NCBI RefSeq assembly: GCF_030409875.1
Contig: NZ_JAUFQR010000001.1
Coordinates: forward strand, 3,968,001 to 4,032,000
Length of the DNA: 64,000 nucleotides
Reading direction: 5' to 3'
Source of the DNA: Chryseobacterium tructae
Lineage (GTDB): Bacteria; Bacteroidota; Bacteroidia; Flavobacteriales; Weeksellaceae
Shown here piece by piece: positions 8,590 through 18,271 of this stretch. The position numbers were made by a program, and so were the translations under genes. The first letter of the stretch is position 1. Each line of letters opens with the position of its first letter. Under the pieces are notes generated by a model, which was given only the letters and a program-made list of their open reading frames with translations, had not been told where the DNA came from and searched no databases.

Positions 8590-10974
8590 TTATTTTATTT
8601 CAATTAAATATTTCTTTGTTTTTCCAAGGTTAATCATATCTTGCCATTGCCATTGATAAAAAGATTTATATTGAAAATTGCTATTGAAAGTACCATCTGT
8701 TTTCTGCCTGTAATCCAAATAATTCTCTAGAGTTTCACTATTGGATCTAGAGTTAGAAAGCTCTTCATATGAATTTGCTTTTTTCCGTTCTTTTTTCAAC
8801 CTTTCTAATTCTTCTTCTTTTATTTTTAAATTTTCTTTTTCTCGTGATAGGGTCAACTCATTAGAGCTTATTTGAGACAACTCTTTTCCTTCAAGACTTA
8901 TCACATCATTTGTTATAAAATCTATGAAATTTGTTTCAAAATTTGTAAAAGAATATTTACTGGTAACCATTCCCTCTAAAGAGGTATATTTTTCATTAAG
9001 TAAAGTCAAGCCCTGTAAATCACTAATTGGAATATTATCTTTTTTAGAGATAGCTTCCAGCTTTTCTAAATTCCCAATATTCGGTTTTATGACGCTATTT
9101 ATTTCAATGGTTAAGCTTTCAATTTCGCTTTCATAGTCTTGTTTATATTTTTGTCCATCTTCTTTTACCTGATATTTCCCCATAACTTGTGCTTCAAAAG
9201 GATGTCTTAACCCGAAAGCATGACCTAGTTCATGTATAATCAAAGAAGCTGCATCTTTATCAGTAAGAGCAGAATTGAAAATTTGTGCAGTTCCAGAATT
9301 TATTAATGAAAATGCTTGTATTTCTTTTTCCGGAGATCCTGCTCCATGTATATCTTCTGTGTAAAAGAAATAGATTTTACCATTTTGGTCTAACTTGAAT
9401 GAGTTTGGATACAATCGATTATATTCTGCTTTTTCCTTTACAAAATCTTCATACAGAACTTTTATTTTTGGATCGTTCCAGATATTAGTTACTTTATGAT
9501 CCTCATGCATCTTTTTAGCTTTTTTCAAGTCACCGCTTTTATAACCATACTTATTATCAATATCTTTCAAAAGATTTTCAATATTTTTATTAAGTAACTC
9601 TTCTCGTCTTTGCTGATCTGCCTTACCAGAGTTATTCGCTTCATATCTACGTCCTATCAGTTCATCATATTTAAGTGCTTTCTGCTTACTTGTGGCTGAA
9701 TATTCCAAATATCGTTTTCCGTCAATATCATTGAATGAACTTTTAAATTCGCTTTCCAAAAAAGTCACTTGTTTTGTAGTAGCAGCTAATTCTCCAAAAA
9801 TATATGCTTGATTAAAAGAATTCTCATTAAATAATTGTACTATATTTTTTATTAAATCTACATGAGGAATATCTTTTGATTCAGTGCTTGCTACAGTGCC
9901 AAAAGTCACCTTAACGGGTTGTATAATCGTCTTATAAATGGTGTTTCTTTTTACGATAAGCTTTCCTAATTCCTGAGGCTGGCCTTTTGCTTTTGCTATA
10001 ACCATAACATCTTTATCCAATGCTCCCGTACATTCAATACTTATTTTTTGAGGAGTTCCTTTTACACTTAATTTTATAACACCAGGAGATATTCTGATGT
10101 TATCATCAGAACTCGTTAATTCAATTTCACCCTCATTGGTTTTACTTTTTACAGATGCCTCATTAGCCTTTATATATAAAAAGACCTTACTTTTTTTATT
10201 GTCTTTATTATGATCAGTATTTGGTGCCCAAATACTTAAATATGAACATAGATATTCTTTTTTATCACCATAGGTTTTCTCTTTAGGAGTAATGCCAGAT
10301 AACTTTTCATATTTAGAAGCTAATCCTTCAGCATAACTTTTTTTATCAAATCGATCAAAACCAAATTCCCCATTATACTGAGTATCTTCTTTTCCAAATT
10401 TTCCATTTGCATTTAATTGTGACCGGTAAAAATCAATACAAGCAACAAAAGTCTGTTCCAAAATAATGTTATCCGGAATCGGAGCTCCAATTGGCTCAAT
10501 ACTTTCAGGTATATTCACTTGTCCGGAATTTGAAAACTCCACATTCCCACTTTCCGGAGGTGTTCCCGGGATAGCTCCAACTCCCGGCATAAATGATTTC
10601 TTCAACAAAACTTCGTTATCCTGTACTTTTACACTTCCAACATTTTGCCATTCTGTAAGAGTATTTAAAACAAAACCATCCTCAAAGATAAAATTAAGAA
10701 CCTGTTTTTCTACTACCGTTCCGGTAAGTTTATCCTGTGTTGTGGGCACATCATTCAGTACTTTAAAGGTTCCCGAATGGGCATTGAATTTAATTTTTGC
10801 TCCATCTATGGCCAACAATAAACCTTCTTCTTTTTTATCCTTCTCTTCATTCTCAGCCCGTTTTTCCACCATCTTTTTACTGTTCTCCGCCTTCATTTGC
10901 TCATTATCCTGAGCAGGAGCCTGATTCTGAGTTTCAAGAGCATTTCCCTTTCCCTCATCTTTTAGCCTATCCAT
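8590..10974 (-). CDS. PAAR-like (DUF4280-type) T6SS toxin with metzincin-like protease domain
   Basis: 794 residues. Residues 1-60 are charged and helical. About 50-170 form the PAAR-like head ending in SGQVNIPESIEPIGAPIPD, homologous to the muramidase-like toxin's head. About 280-360 look like an Ig-like beta domain. Near residue 580 stands HELGHAFGLRH, a complete HExxHxxGxxH zinc site with the catalytic Glu, followed by MGKY (a possible Met-turn), so a metzincin-type metallopeptidase is likely. The tail (about 620-760) is coiled-coil rich. It should be delivered by the VgrG spike and cleave target-cell proteins. It overlaps the upstream gene by 13 bp and is followed by a lipoprotein of immunity type. 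Confidence 0.8.
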   Translation of the reverse strand: MDRLKDEGKGNALETQNQAPAQDNEQMKAENSKKMVEKRAENEEKDKKEEGLLLAIDGAKIKFNAHSGTFKVLNDVPTTQDKLTGTVVEKQVLNFIFEDGFVLNTLTEWQNVGSVKVQDNEVLLKKSFMPGVGAIPGTPPESGNVEFSNSGQVNIPESIEPIGAPIPDNIILEQTFVACIDFYRSQLNANGKFGKEDTQYNGEFGFDRFDKKSYAEGLASKYEKLSGITPKEKTYGDKKEYLCSYLSIWAPNTDHNKDNKKSKVFLYIKANEASVKSKTNEGEIELTSSDDNIRISPGVIKLSVKGTPQKISIECTGALDKDVMVIAKAKGQPQELGKLIVKRNTIYKTIIQPVKVTFGTVASTESKDIPHVDLIKNIVQLFNENSFNQAYIFGELAATTKQVTFLESEFKSSFNDIDGKRYLEYSATSKQKALKYDELIGRRYEANNSGKADQQRREELLNKNIENLLKDIDNKYGYKSGDLKKAKKMHEDHKVTNIWNDPKIKVLYEDFVKEKAEYNRLYPNSFKLDQNGKIYFFYTEDIHGAGSPEKEIQAFSLINSGTAQIFNSALTDKDAASLIIHELGHAFGLRHPFEAQVMGKYQVKEDGQKYKQDYESEIESLTIEINSVIKPNIGNLEKLEAISKKDNIPISDLQGLTLLNEKYTSLEGMVTSKYSFTNFETNFIDFITNDVISLEGKELSQISSNELTLSREKENLKIKEEELERLKKERKKANSYEELSNSRSNSETLENYLDYRQKTDGTFNSNFQYKSFYQWQWQDMINLGKTKKYLIEIK

Positions 10975-11666
10975 AATAATGAATGTTTTAAATGAGAATT
11001 TTGTTTTTTGATTTCTATAAAACCTTCTTCAAATTGATCTCCTTTGCAGACAAACATCCCTCTAAAATGATCAACATCTGATTCTTCCAGGTTTTCTGAT
11101 GACACTCTCAACGTCAATGTATTTCCGGCTTTTACAGGAGTCATAATTTCTGTAAACCCTTCGGCGGATTCTCTTTTCATTTTAGTATCAAATGAATTCA
11201 ATAAGCCATTAAAAAGTAATCCGAACATATTGTAACTTCCCAAAAAGTCTATCAACGTTCCCTCATCTTCCAGCAAATCACTGATCTGACTGAAATAATG
11301 ATCCACTGCTTCTCCTTTATGATTTTCAGATAAGTTGGCTAGGATTTTAGTCCATCTTAATCGTAAGAAGAGTACATTATCTACTGCCGTAATATTTCCT
11401 TCATCATCTACTCTACACTCTATTTCATCAAATAAATAGCTGATTTTTTTTAAAAACTGATCCGTAGTGCCATCTCCTTCAGAAAAATCAAAGTGAGTCA
11501 CCAGGACTTGAAAGTCATGCTGATCCTTTACTTTTCCATAATAATAGACCTCCACTTCCCTTACATAGCTTTTTTGCGTGGAATAAAACGGATTTTTTTG
11601 TTCTATAACAATGGTCTCCAAGCGATAGGTCTTTTGATCAAGATTTTGCAATACGTTTACGGCCAT
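10962..11666 (-). CDS. Unknown T6SS-linked protein, possible effector adaptor or chaperone
   Basis: 234 residues, acidic, without signal peptide or membrane segment, so cytoplasmic. No family recognised. Its 3' end overlaps the start of the PAAR-zincin toxin by 13 bp, and it starts 2 bp after the DUF2235 lipase gene ends. Tight coupling between two effectors and lack of a secretion signal suggest an adaptor or chaperone that loads cargo onto VgrG or PAAR, a role known in other T6SSs (DUF4123, DUF1795). It shows no obvious match to those families. Confidence 0.65.
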   Translation of the reverse strand: MAVNVLQNLDQKTYRLETIVIEQKNPFYSTQKSYVREVEVYYYGKVKDQHDFQVLVTHFDFSEGDGTTDQFLKKISYLFDEIECRVDDEGNITAVDNVLFLRLRWTKILANLSENHKGEAVDHYFSQISDLLEDEGTLIDFLGSYNMFGLLFNGLLNSFDTKMKRESAEGFTEIMTPVKAGNTLTLRVSSENLEESDVDHFRGMFVCKGDQFEEGFIEIKKQNSHLKHSLLWIG

Positions 11667-11668
11667 AC

Positions 11669-13489
11669 TTAATATATCCTTCTTTGATAATCATTATTGG
11701 GATCCATTCCCATCCAGTCTCTATTCGCTGACCAATGCAGGTATCCGTTTCTTAGGGTTCTCAATAGTTCCTGCCATCGTAGTCCTGTAACCTGAACTCC
11801 AGGGAGATTCGTGATCGGATTTCCATCCTTATCTTTACCTGTCGTTGGCTGCTCCAAAGCAGCTTGTGCATTAAATCTTTCTGCTTCTTTACCAAGATCT
11901 CCATCTTTGATGAATTGCCAAGGTTTCCCCTCTCCAAAGACATAATTTTCCAGATGTCTTTTTGCAGCTGGCAGATTCTCATCATTCTCAATAGAATAGG
12001 TAGTCTCTGTTTTTGTGATGATTTTATGATTATAATAATTGATTCCATGTTTTTCCATAAAATGAAGGGGAATATAGCTGTATTCTTTTCTCAGAAAACG
12101 GACTCCTCTTATTTTATGGTATTGGAAAATCCATAAATGGCTTTCTTTTTCTATACTGATCTGACCATCATGATACCAATGTCCATCTTTAATTTCCTGC
12201 ATTCTCTCCTGCAACCTTTTCAAAGCATTCCAGGAACTATAGGAGTTGAATCCTACACCGGGATGTTTATCTGCTACTTCAATCTCATCCACGATTTCGG
12301 TTCCATTTTCATAGGCCCCGCCGATATCACAGTGTACACCCGGAAAATCTTTCTCAACACTTCCCGGAAATCGGGTCAATGAAAAGTTCTCACGATGTTC
12401 ATCCATTGCTGTAAAATGAACAGCTTTGTAATAAGGCCCCGGGTTTTTGAGCTGAAGCTGCTCAACATCATCTCCAAAATTATTAGCAGATCCGAAAGTT
12501 GCATGCAATGGCCCACGATATCCTACTCTTTCAAATGCACCCATATCCCCGAATTCCTCATAAGAAGAAACGGTATCATAAACTCCGATGAAACGAACAT
12601 CCAGTTCCAATTCTTCCAATTCTTCCTCAGTAAGAACGTCTTTGCTTAGAAGATAATATCCTAAAAACCCAAATTTAGGAAGTTTGCCATCCACCAAATA
12701 GGCTGGGTTTACCTCAATTTTATCTTTATCTATCCAAATATCTTCATATTCGGCAATCAGCCCATCATTTCCATAAGACCGGCTTTCTCTGTATCCTGAA
12801 AACTTTCTGCTTTTCTTAATTTCAACATCCTTAGGCCTCTTATTTCCATTGATTTCATAGGAAAAATTTCTCGCTGCAGCAGCGCCGCGGCTGAATCCAA
12901 AAGTATCAATGGTAATTTTGCTGAGTACTTTTTCTGAAGAATGTAGTTTCTTGAGCGCATCAATTCTATCTGCAACCATTTCACAGCCTTTTCTCACTTT
13001 CCCTCTTACTCCGGTTTGTCCGGATCCATATTGAAATCCATCATCCACATCTCTGTGGCCATCCAATGTTCCTATCCCTTCAACATATACTCCATATTCG
13101 TCTCTTTGGGAGCATTTATACATTCTGGCTACATTGGTGTAATCATTACTGTAGCTATTGTCAACTCCTTTCTTATCTAGCCAGCCTCTATGGCTTGCTT
13201 TAAGAAAACGCACAGATTCTTCATCATCTTCAGAGATTTCTTTATTTTTTAATCCATCATATTTTTTTTCCTGTGCTTCAGTAGTTAATTTGATAGCCTT
13301 TTCTTTGGCTAGAATTTCATCTTTAGTATCAGTACTTTCAATCTTATTCTTTCCATCTCTGTATTTCTCCCGCATTTCAGTATTCTTGAGACTATTCAAA
13401 GTACCATCAAAGAAAACACCTATCTCCAAGTGTATTTCATCAATTGGAGGAGTAGAGTTTCCGGTATTATATACAAATGTTTTTCCCAT
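11669..13489 (-). CDS. DUF2235 (Tle1-like) T6SS lipase effector
   Basis: 606 residues from the ATG at 13489; a TTG two codons upstream is less likely. The N-terminus has the DUF2235 opening IGVFFDGTLNS. Near residue 205 stands TFGFSRGAAAARNF, the G-x-S-x-G nucleophile elbow with Ser. IGVYDTVSSYEEFG (about 305) supplies the probable acid, and HCDIGGAYENG (about 395) the His region. DUF2235 proteins of the Tle1 group are alpha/beta hydrolases that attack phospholipids of rival cells through the T6SS. Its place after VgrG and a DUF2931 lipoprotein fits. There is no PAAR head, so delivery would be through VgrG directly or an adaptor. Confidence 0.85.
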   Translation of the reverse strand: MGKTFVYNTGNSTPPIDEIHLEIGVFFDGTLNSLKNTEMREKYRDGKNKIESTDTKDEILAKEKAIKLTTEAQEKKYDGLKNKEISEDDEESVRFLKASHRGWLDKKGVDNSYSNDYTNVARMYKCSQRDEYGVYVEGIGTLDGHRDVDDGFQYGSGQTGVRGKVRKGCEMVADRIDALKKLHSSEKVLSKITIDTFGFSRGAAAARNFSYEINGNKRPKDVEIKKSRKFSGYRESRSYGNDGLIAEYEDIWIDKDKIEVNPAYLVDGKLPKFGFLGYYLLSKDVLTEEELEELELDVRFIGVYDTVSSYEEFGDMGAFERVGYRGPLHATFGSANNFGDDVEQLQLKNPGPYYKAVHFTAMDEHRENFSLTRFPGSVEKDFPGVHCDIGGAYENGTEIVDEIEVADKHPGVGFNSYSSWNALKRLQERMQEIKDGHWYHDGQISIEKESHLWIFQYHKIRGVRFLRKEYSYIPLHFMEKHGINYYNHKIITKTETTYSIENDENLPAAKRHLENYVFGEGKPWQFIKDGDLGKEAERFNAQAALEQPTTGKDKDGNPITNLPGVQVTGLRWQELLRTLRNGYLHWSANRDWMGMDPNNDYQRRIY

Positions 13490-13519
13490 AATCAATACTC
13501 AATTATAGTTCGATATGTA

Positions 13520-14616
13520 TTATTTCTTTCTGGATTTAAACATCTCCAGATTTTCTGTCTTAATAAAAGCTTCTTTACCATTTTCGCCTTTTAACAACAC
13601 TGTAAAAAAGCTATATGCTTCGTTTATTTTAATCACCAAACTGGCTTTCGTGGACTTCGGATCGTTTCCAAACACCTTCGAAAATGCCTCACTAGCTGAC
13701 TTTTCATTAAGTTTACAGCCTGCTCCATATCTTACATTCTCAGCATCCATTACAGAAAATGAAAAAGACAGGGGTATAGCCTTAAGTTCATTATCTCCAA
13801 GAGGTTTTTTAGTGAAATCTAACTGATCCATTTCGCCATTAATCATTATCATTCCTACATCTGTCAAAGGATTTAGCTGTCCTTTTTCAGGCAGTTCGAA
13901 AACGAGTTTCCAGTTATATCGAATTCTATAAGAGTCCCATAAACCAAAAGGAATAGGTTTCCCTTTATTTTCCTGTTGTACTTTTAGAGGAACAATTTTT
14001 TCACTGGTATGAATTTCCTTTAAGTAATCCTCTCTGAAAAAACGATTCTCATGGCTATCCAGCTTGGCAATCTCTGATTCAGGAATAGTTACTTTTTGCC
14101 TAAATACCTTCCTATTTCTTTCTGAACACCTACACCGGCCACCCATACCACTATCACTCCTCCAGGAGCCATTCCTATGCCTATTTTATTATAGTTTAAA
14201 TGTTTTATATTTCCGCTTCCATTACTTGCTTTAATGTCATATCCTTTACTGAAATACTCTTTTATTTTACCTGTGTCTACCTGAGTATCTATCATATAGA
14301 ATTGATTTTCCATATACGACATCCAGGTAAAATCAAGACGAGTAGGAATCCCTTTAAAACTATTCCCCATCCCATTATTGATGGTTCCCCAGGTATTTCC
14401 TCCCGGTGATAAACCAATGTCTAATCCTACCCATTCCCCGCCTTCACATTCTATTCCTCCTTTATATACCTCCATTGGATATCCTAAAGGAGCAGAAGTT
14501 CCCTCTGTCCACTCATATTTTGTCATTGTTGCTGTTTTTTTATGATCCTTTTTTTCCTGACATGAAATCTGGGTAAAAAATAAAAAGCTTAACAGATATT
14601 TTATTATTTTATTCAT
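13520..14616 (-). CDS. DUF2931-type lipoprotein, frameshift at about 14095
   Basis: Two overlapping frames form one gene. The 5' frame (from ATG 14616) has a lipoprotein signal ending ...TQISC and the block YEWTEGTSAPLGYPMEVYKG. It stops just after a run of five A on the coding strand (14093-14097). One extra A reads on as LGKKVTIPESE into the downstream frame, which holds IPFGLWDSYRIRYNWKL and ends at 13520. The repaired protein is about 365 residues, the usual DUF2931 length. It lies between vgrG and the DUF2235 lipase. DUF2931 lipoproteins often accompany T6SS lipases; a periplasmic immunity role is inference. Confidence 0.72.
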
Positions 14617-14667
14617 TATAGCCATCTTCTAATCTTCAATACCATGAAACCTATTTTCATGTGTTTT

Positions 14668-16526
14668 TTATCCTTTATTTACTTTAGCGTCAATCTTACC
14701 TAACATTTTAGCGACTCCCGAACTCTGTAACAAAATGTCTCCATTCTTCGCCTTATGGGTAGTTGTAGAAGTTGTTTCCTTCAAGTCACCTGTTACATTA
14801 ATCGTTTTATTTTCATTAACGGTCTGTTTATAATTTCTTGAAGTAAACTTATGATTATTGGTAATATTAATCGCATTATCATTTCCTACAGTGGTTTTCA
14901 TATCCTGTCCTACATTTATCGTAAGATTTTCTCCAGCATTGAATGTCATATTCTTTGGAGCAGTGACAGTAATATTTCCTCTTCCGTCCATGAAATAATT
15001 ATTTCCACTAGGATCAATAATCGTAACACTTCCTTCAGCATCATTCATCAAAACTCTGATCCCACTTCTGGTTTGGATTGATTTTAAATGATTGTCTACA
15101 CCGCCGCCCATGGCTGTTCCACCATGAAACATTCCGCCCATCACAAACGGCCGGTCGGGATGATTGTGCACAAAACCTACCATTACCTGGTCTCCAACCT
15201 CCGGTATGGCAACATATCCTCTGTTTTGGGTAATCTGATCGGTACCTCCTGCATCAGGAGCCATCATCCGGATGAAATTGGTGGTATCATGCAGCTGCCA
15301 GTCGAATCTTACAGTCACTCTTCCCTGTCCCAGCGGATCTGTATTGGATATTACGGTAGCAATCTGAGGTTCTGCAATGGGAACTGTAAAATCAGGAGTT
15401 GGAATATATCCTGTATCAGAGGCTATAGCTTCAAATCTGCCTTCATAACGTCCCAAAGTATCTACCTCATGAATAACTTCTGTGACCATTAGTTTGGTAA
15501 AATAAGATGTTTGATTGCTGTCTGTTTTCCTCATATTAATATCAGCAACACATCCCGGATACAGAAAAGGGATAGTGGTACCTCCTGAAACAGTAAAAAC
15601 ATCCACAGCTCTGCTGCCTGCTGTACTGGTTTGTGAGATAACTACGTCCATATCAGTAGCAGCCTTTATCGGAGCCACTTGTAATGATGGGGTTTTAAAA
15701 ATTTTATCATTATTCTGATAGGCTGTTTTCGCCAGATTTCCGACATGTTTAATAGGCGTTTCCCCAGAAGTGAGTTTAGCATTGGAACTGCTGTTATATC
15801 CGTAAAAACGAGGTTTGATGTGAACAGCCTTCATCTCTACACTAATATCTGAAACATTACTGCCATAGATCAGTTCTACGGCTTTATTCTGCGGGGGCAT
15901 ATTTCCGAAATGAAGGATTTCCCCGTCATAATAGAATTGTTCACCATAGGCTTCTGCCATTCTGCAAAGGTAATTGTAATGAGTTTCGTTGTATTGGGAA
16001 CTGTAAAGAATCTGAGCGGATGCCTTAGCATTCACTTTCACATCAAATTTGCTGTTTTCTATTCCCTGTTTGATAACATCAGTAGCAATAATTCCCATAT
16101 TCACAGGTTGATCACCTCCAAAACTTTGGGTATGTGGAGCAGCATCCAGAAGAATTGTAGGACTGTATCCTTTCAATACAATATTTCCAAGACTGTGATT
16201 TTCCTGGCTGAATCCTACTTTTGTAATGACTCCTACAAAAGTTCTTTCAGGGCTTCCCTCTACATCTTTATATTTAAAAACTACTGTTAAACGTTTTCCT
16301 AAAAACTGCTGGGCCTCTTCCAGATCATGGTTTTGTACCCCATCTAAGGTGTCATGTGCCAGTGTCAGTTCAAAGTTATGATGCTTCTTTACACTTTGCT
16401 GTAAGCGGAAGTGTTTGAAGTGTTTGATCATTTGCCTTCAATTACGATATCCAGCTTCACCACACGGTTGATTCCAGGAATATGATTCTCCGAAATCTTT
16501 TCGGAATTCGAGGTATTATTATTCAT
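14668..16526 (-). CDS. vgrG: VgrG/TssI spike protein, frameshift at about 16432
   Basis: T6SS spike protein. The ORF as it stands begins MIKHFKHFRLQQS at 16431, but the preceding frame from ATG 16526 encodes IPGINRVVKLDIVIEGK, the usual flavobacterial VgrG N-terminus, and runs into TGA at a coding-strand AAA (16431-16433). One extra A gives a 619-residue protein. About 30-330 is the gp27-like hub and about 370-470 the gp5-like OB fold (GQGRVTVRFDWQL, then GDQVMVGFVHNHPDRPFV). The C-terminal 110 residues are Asn/Thr-rich with repeating beta-helix strands, the needle. Toxin or lipase genes follow on the same strand. A terminator separates it from hcp. Confidence 0.9.
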
Positions 16527-16703
16527 ATTAATGTAAGGTGTTTGGAAGGCTTTTGTACTCAGAAAAAAATTCTAAAAACAATCTCCTTTATATAAAATTA
16601 TAAATTTTTTACGATATAAAATCTACTTTTATCCGATTTATTTTAATAATCACAGGAAATTAACGAGGATACTTTCCCTGATTTTGACGTATGTATCAGA
16701 GCC

Positions 16704-16741
16704 AAAAAAACAGAACAGTATCTATTGTACCATTCTGTTTT
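16704..16741 (-). terminator. Terminator after hcp
   Basis: On the minus strand the hairpin arms AAACAGAA and TTCTGTTT enclose an inner GGTA/TAC pairing and are followed by a run of T. It lies 33 bp past the hcp stop and 178 bp before the vgrG start, so the abundant tube protein is probably made from its own transcript. Confidence 0.7.
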
Positions 16742-16773
16742 ATATGTACTTGATTTTTTAAGACACCAGATTC

Positions 16774-17181
16774 TTACGCTGTAGGCCAAGCCCCATTGTA
16801 AGCAGAGTTCCCTAAATCAATTTGTTCTGCACTTACAACAAAAGTGATATACATACTGTTTTCATCTACTGCATCGAAGTCTACTTCGTGCTGGATTACG
16901 TATCCATTCTGCCACTTTAAAGTTGTTAATGTTCCTTCCTCGTGAGACTTGTTAAAAGTAACTTCTCCCACTGTAGGCTTGTACTTTCCGTTGAGTAAGC
17001 TCTCCAGAATGTCAGATTTTTCTGTAGCTTCTACTGTAATTTTGATAAGAGCGTTAGAAGGGTCTGATGCTACACGTCCAGATACATCTGTAGATCGTGC
17101 TACACTGTAGTTAAGTTTTAATAACTTTTGTCCTTCTCCGTTGTTGAATTTTAAAATACCTCTTGAATTTCTTTCTGCCAT
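16774..17181 (-). CDS. tssD: Hcp/TssD tube protein of subtype-iii T6SS
   Basis: 135 residues, compact and beta-rich, without signal peptide. It starts MAERNSRGILKFNNGEGQ and carries VTFNKSHEEGTLTTLKWQNG, which I recognise as the flavobacterial Hcp-like tube subunit (TssD). Hcp hexamers stack into the inner tube fired by the TssB/TssC sheath. It has its own -7 box and terminator and sits directly upstream of vgrG, so the expelled parts of the machine are grouped here, away from the sheath genes at 40-41.6 kb. Confidence 0.9.
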   Translation of the reverse strand: MAERNSRGILKFNNGEGQKLLKLNYSVARSTDVSGRVASDPSNALIKITVEATEKSDILESLLNGKYKPTVGEVTFNKSHEEGTLTTLKWQNGYVIQHEVDFDAVDENSMYITFVVSAEQIDLGNSAYNGAWPTA

Positions 17182-17231
17182 GATCGTAAATTTTAATCGT
17201 TAATATTGTGTGATTTGTTGTTTTATATCAC

Positions 17232-17239
17232 CAAATATA
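17232..17239 (-). promoter_or_regulatory. -7 promoter box of hcp
   Basis: TATATTTG on the minus strand matches the Bacteroidota -7 consensus TAnnTTTG and lies about 50 bp before the hcp ATG. No clear -33 box is seen. Confidence 0.6.
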
Positions 17240-17392
17240 GATCTAATTAATATAACAGAATAGTATTTATTTGGAAATCTGAAAAAGTGTAGTAATTCTA
17301 CGACTAACACTTGTTAGGTAAAATATAATCTGAAAATCATATACTTATAATTCCATAATCGCTTAAACACTGTACCAGAAACCTATTTCACA

Positions 17393-18088
17393 TCAAGATA
17401 CATTGACTCCAAAAACATGGCCTACCAATGCTGTAATTCCCATAGCTACCGTTTCCCAGAAACAGATTCTCAGGACAGCAATTTTAATACTGGAGCCTCC
17501 AGCTCTGGCAGAAATAGCGCCTAAGAGCATTAAGAATATCATAGAAAAACCATATTGGAAGTAAACCATTTGCTTGATAGGAGCTAAAAGAGAGACTGTA
17601 AATGGCAATAATGCTCCTACTGCAAATGATCCAAATGATGCAATGGCTGCCTGTAAAGGTTTTGCCTGGGTAATTTCATTGATGCCTAATTCATCACGGG
17701 CATGGGCTTCCAATGCATTATGTTCTGTAAGTTCAATAGCAACCTGCATCGCCGTTTCTTTTGTACAACCTCTTTTTTCGTATACCTTGGCCAGCTCCCG
17801 AAGCTCTATTTCCGGCATTTCTTCAAGCTCCCGTTGCTCCCGGATCAGATCTGCTTTTTCTGTATCTTCCTGTGAACTTACAGAAACGTATTCCCCGGCA
17901 GCCATAGACATTGCTCCTGCAATCATTCCTGCCAAAGCAGCTAAAATGATAATATGCCGCTCTGGCTCTGCTGCTGCAACTCCTATAACAATACTTGTGG
18001 TGGACAGCAATCCGTCGTTGGCTCCTAAAACGGCTGCCCGAAGCCAACCTACCCTGTTTACATAATGCTTTTCCAGTTGATGATGCAT
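17393..18088 (-). CDS. VIT1/CCC1-family transporter
   Basis: 231 residues. The N-terminus VGWLRAAVLGANDGLLSTTS is the VIT1/CCC1 signature in transmembrane segment 1, with the conserved Asp/Asn for cation binding. AGAMSMAAGEYVSVSSQ marks segment 2. A charged cytoplasmic loop follows (about 75-140, Glu-rich, the metal-binding region in VIT1), then three more hydrophobic segments. The family exports Fe2+ or Mn2+ from the cytoplasm, in plants into the vacuole. The gene stands alone and has no visible metal-responsive site. The exact metal cannot be told from sequence. Confidence 0.85.
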   Translation of the reverse strand: MHHQLEKHYVNRVGWLRAAVLGANDGLLSTTSIVIGVAAAEPERHIIILAALAGMIAGAMSMAAGEYVSVSSQEDTEKADLIREQRELEEMPEIELRELAKVYEKRGCTKETAMQVAIELTEHNALEAHARDELGINEITQAKPLQAAIASFGSFAVGALLPFTVSLLAPIKQMVYFQYGFSMIFLMLLGAISARAGGSSIKIAVLRICFWETVAMGITALVGHVFGVNVS

Positions 18089-18271
18089 ATTAAAATCTTC
18101 TATATTTGGTACTATTTTAATGATAAGCCTGGAGACAAAAGTTATAATAAGGAGGCTTTGTTCCTAATTTATTCGGAAATCTATGAATATTAACTTTAGC
18201 TGTGCTTGCTTTCTAAACTTAGCTTAAAGTTATAAATGTTTATTCAAGAATGATTTTAAATTATATGACTT

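Noticed and set aside
15088..15492. Plus-strand ORF of 134 codons inside vgrG
   Set aside because: Shadow frame of the VgrG OB-fold region; no family likeness.
17574..18065. Plus-strand ORF of 163 codons opposite the VIT1-like gene
   Set aside because: Ser/Ala-rich antisense translation of a membrane protein gene with clear family motifs on the other strand.
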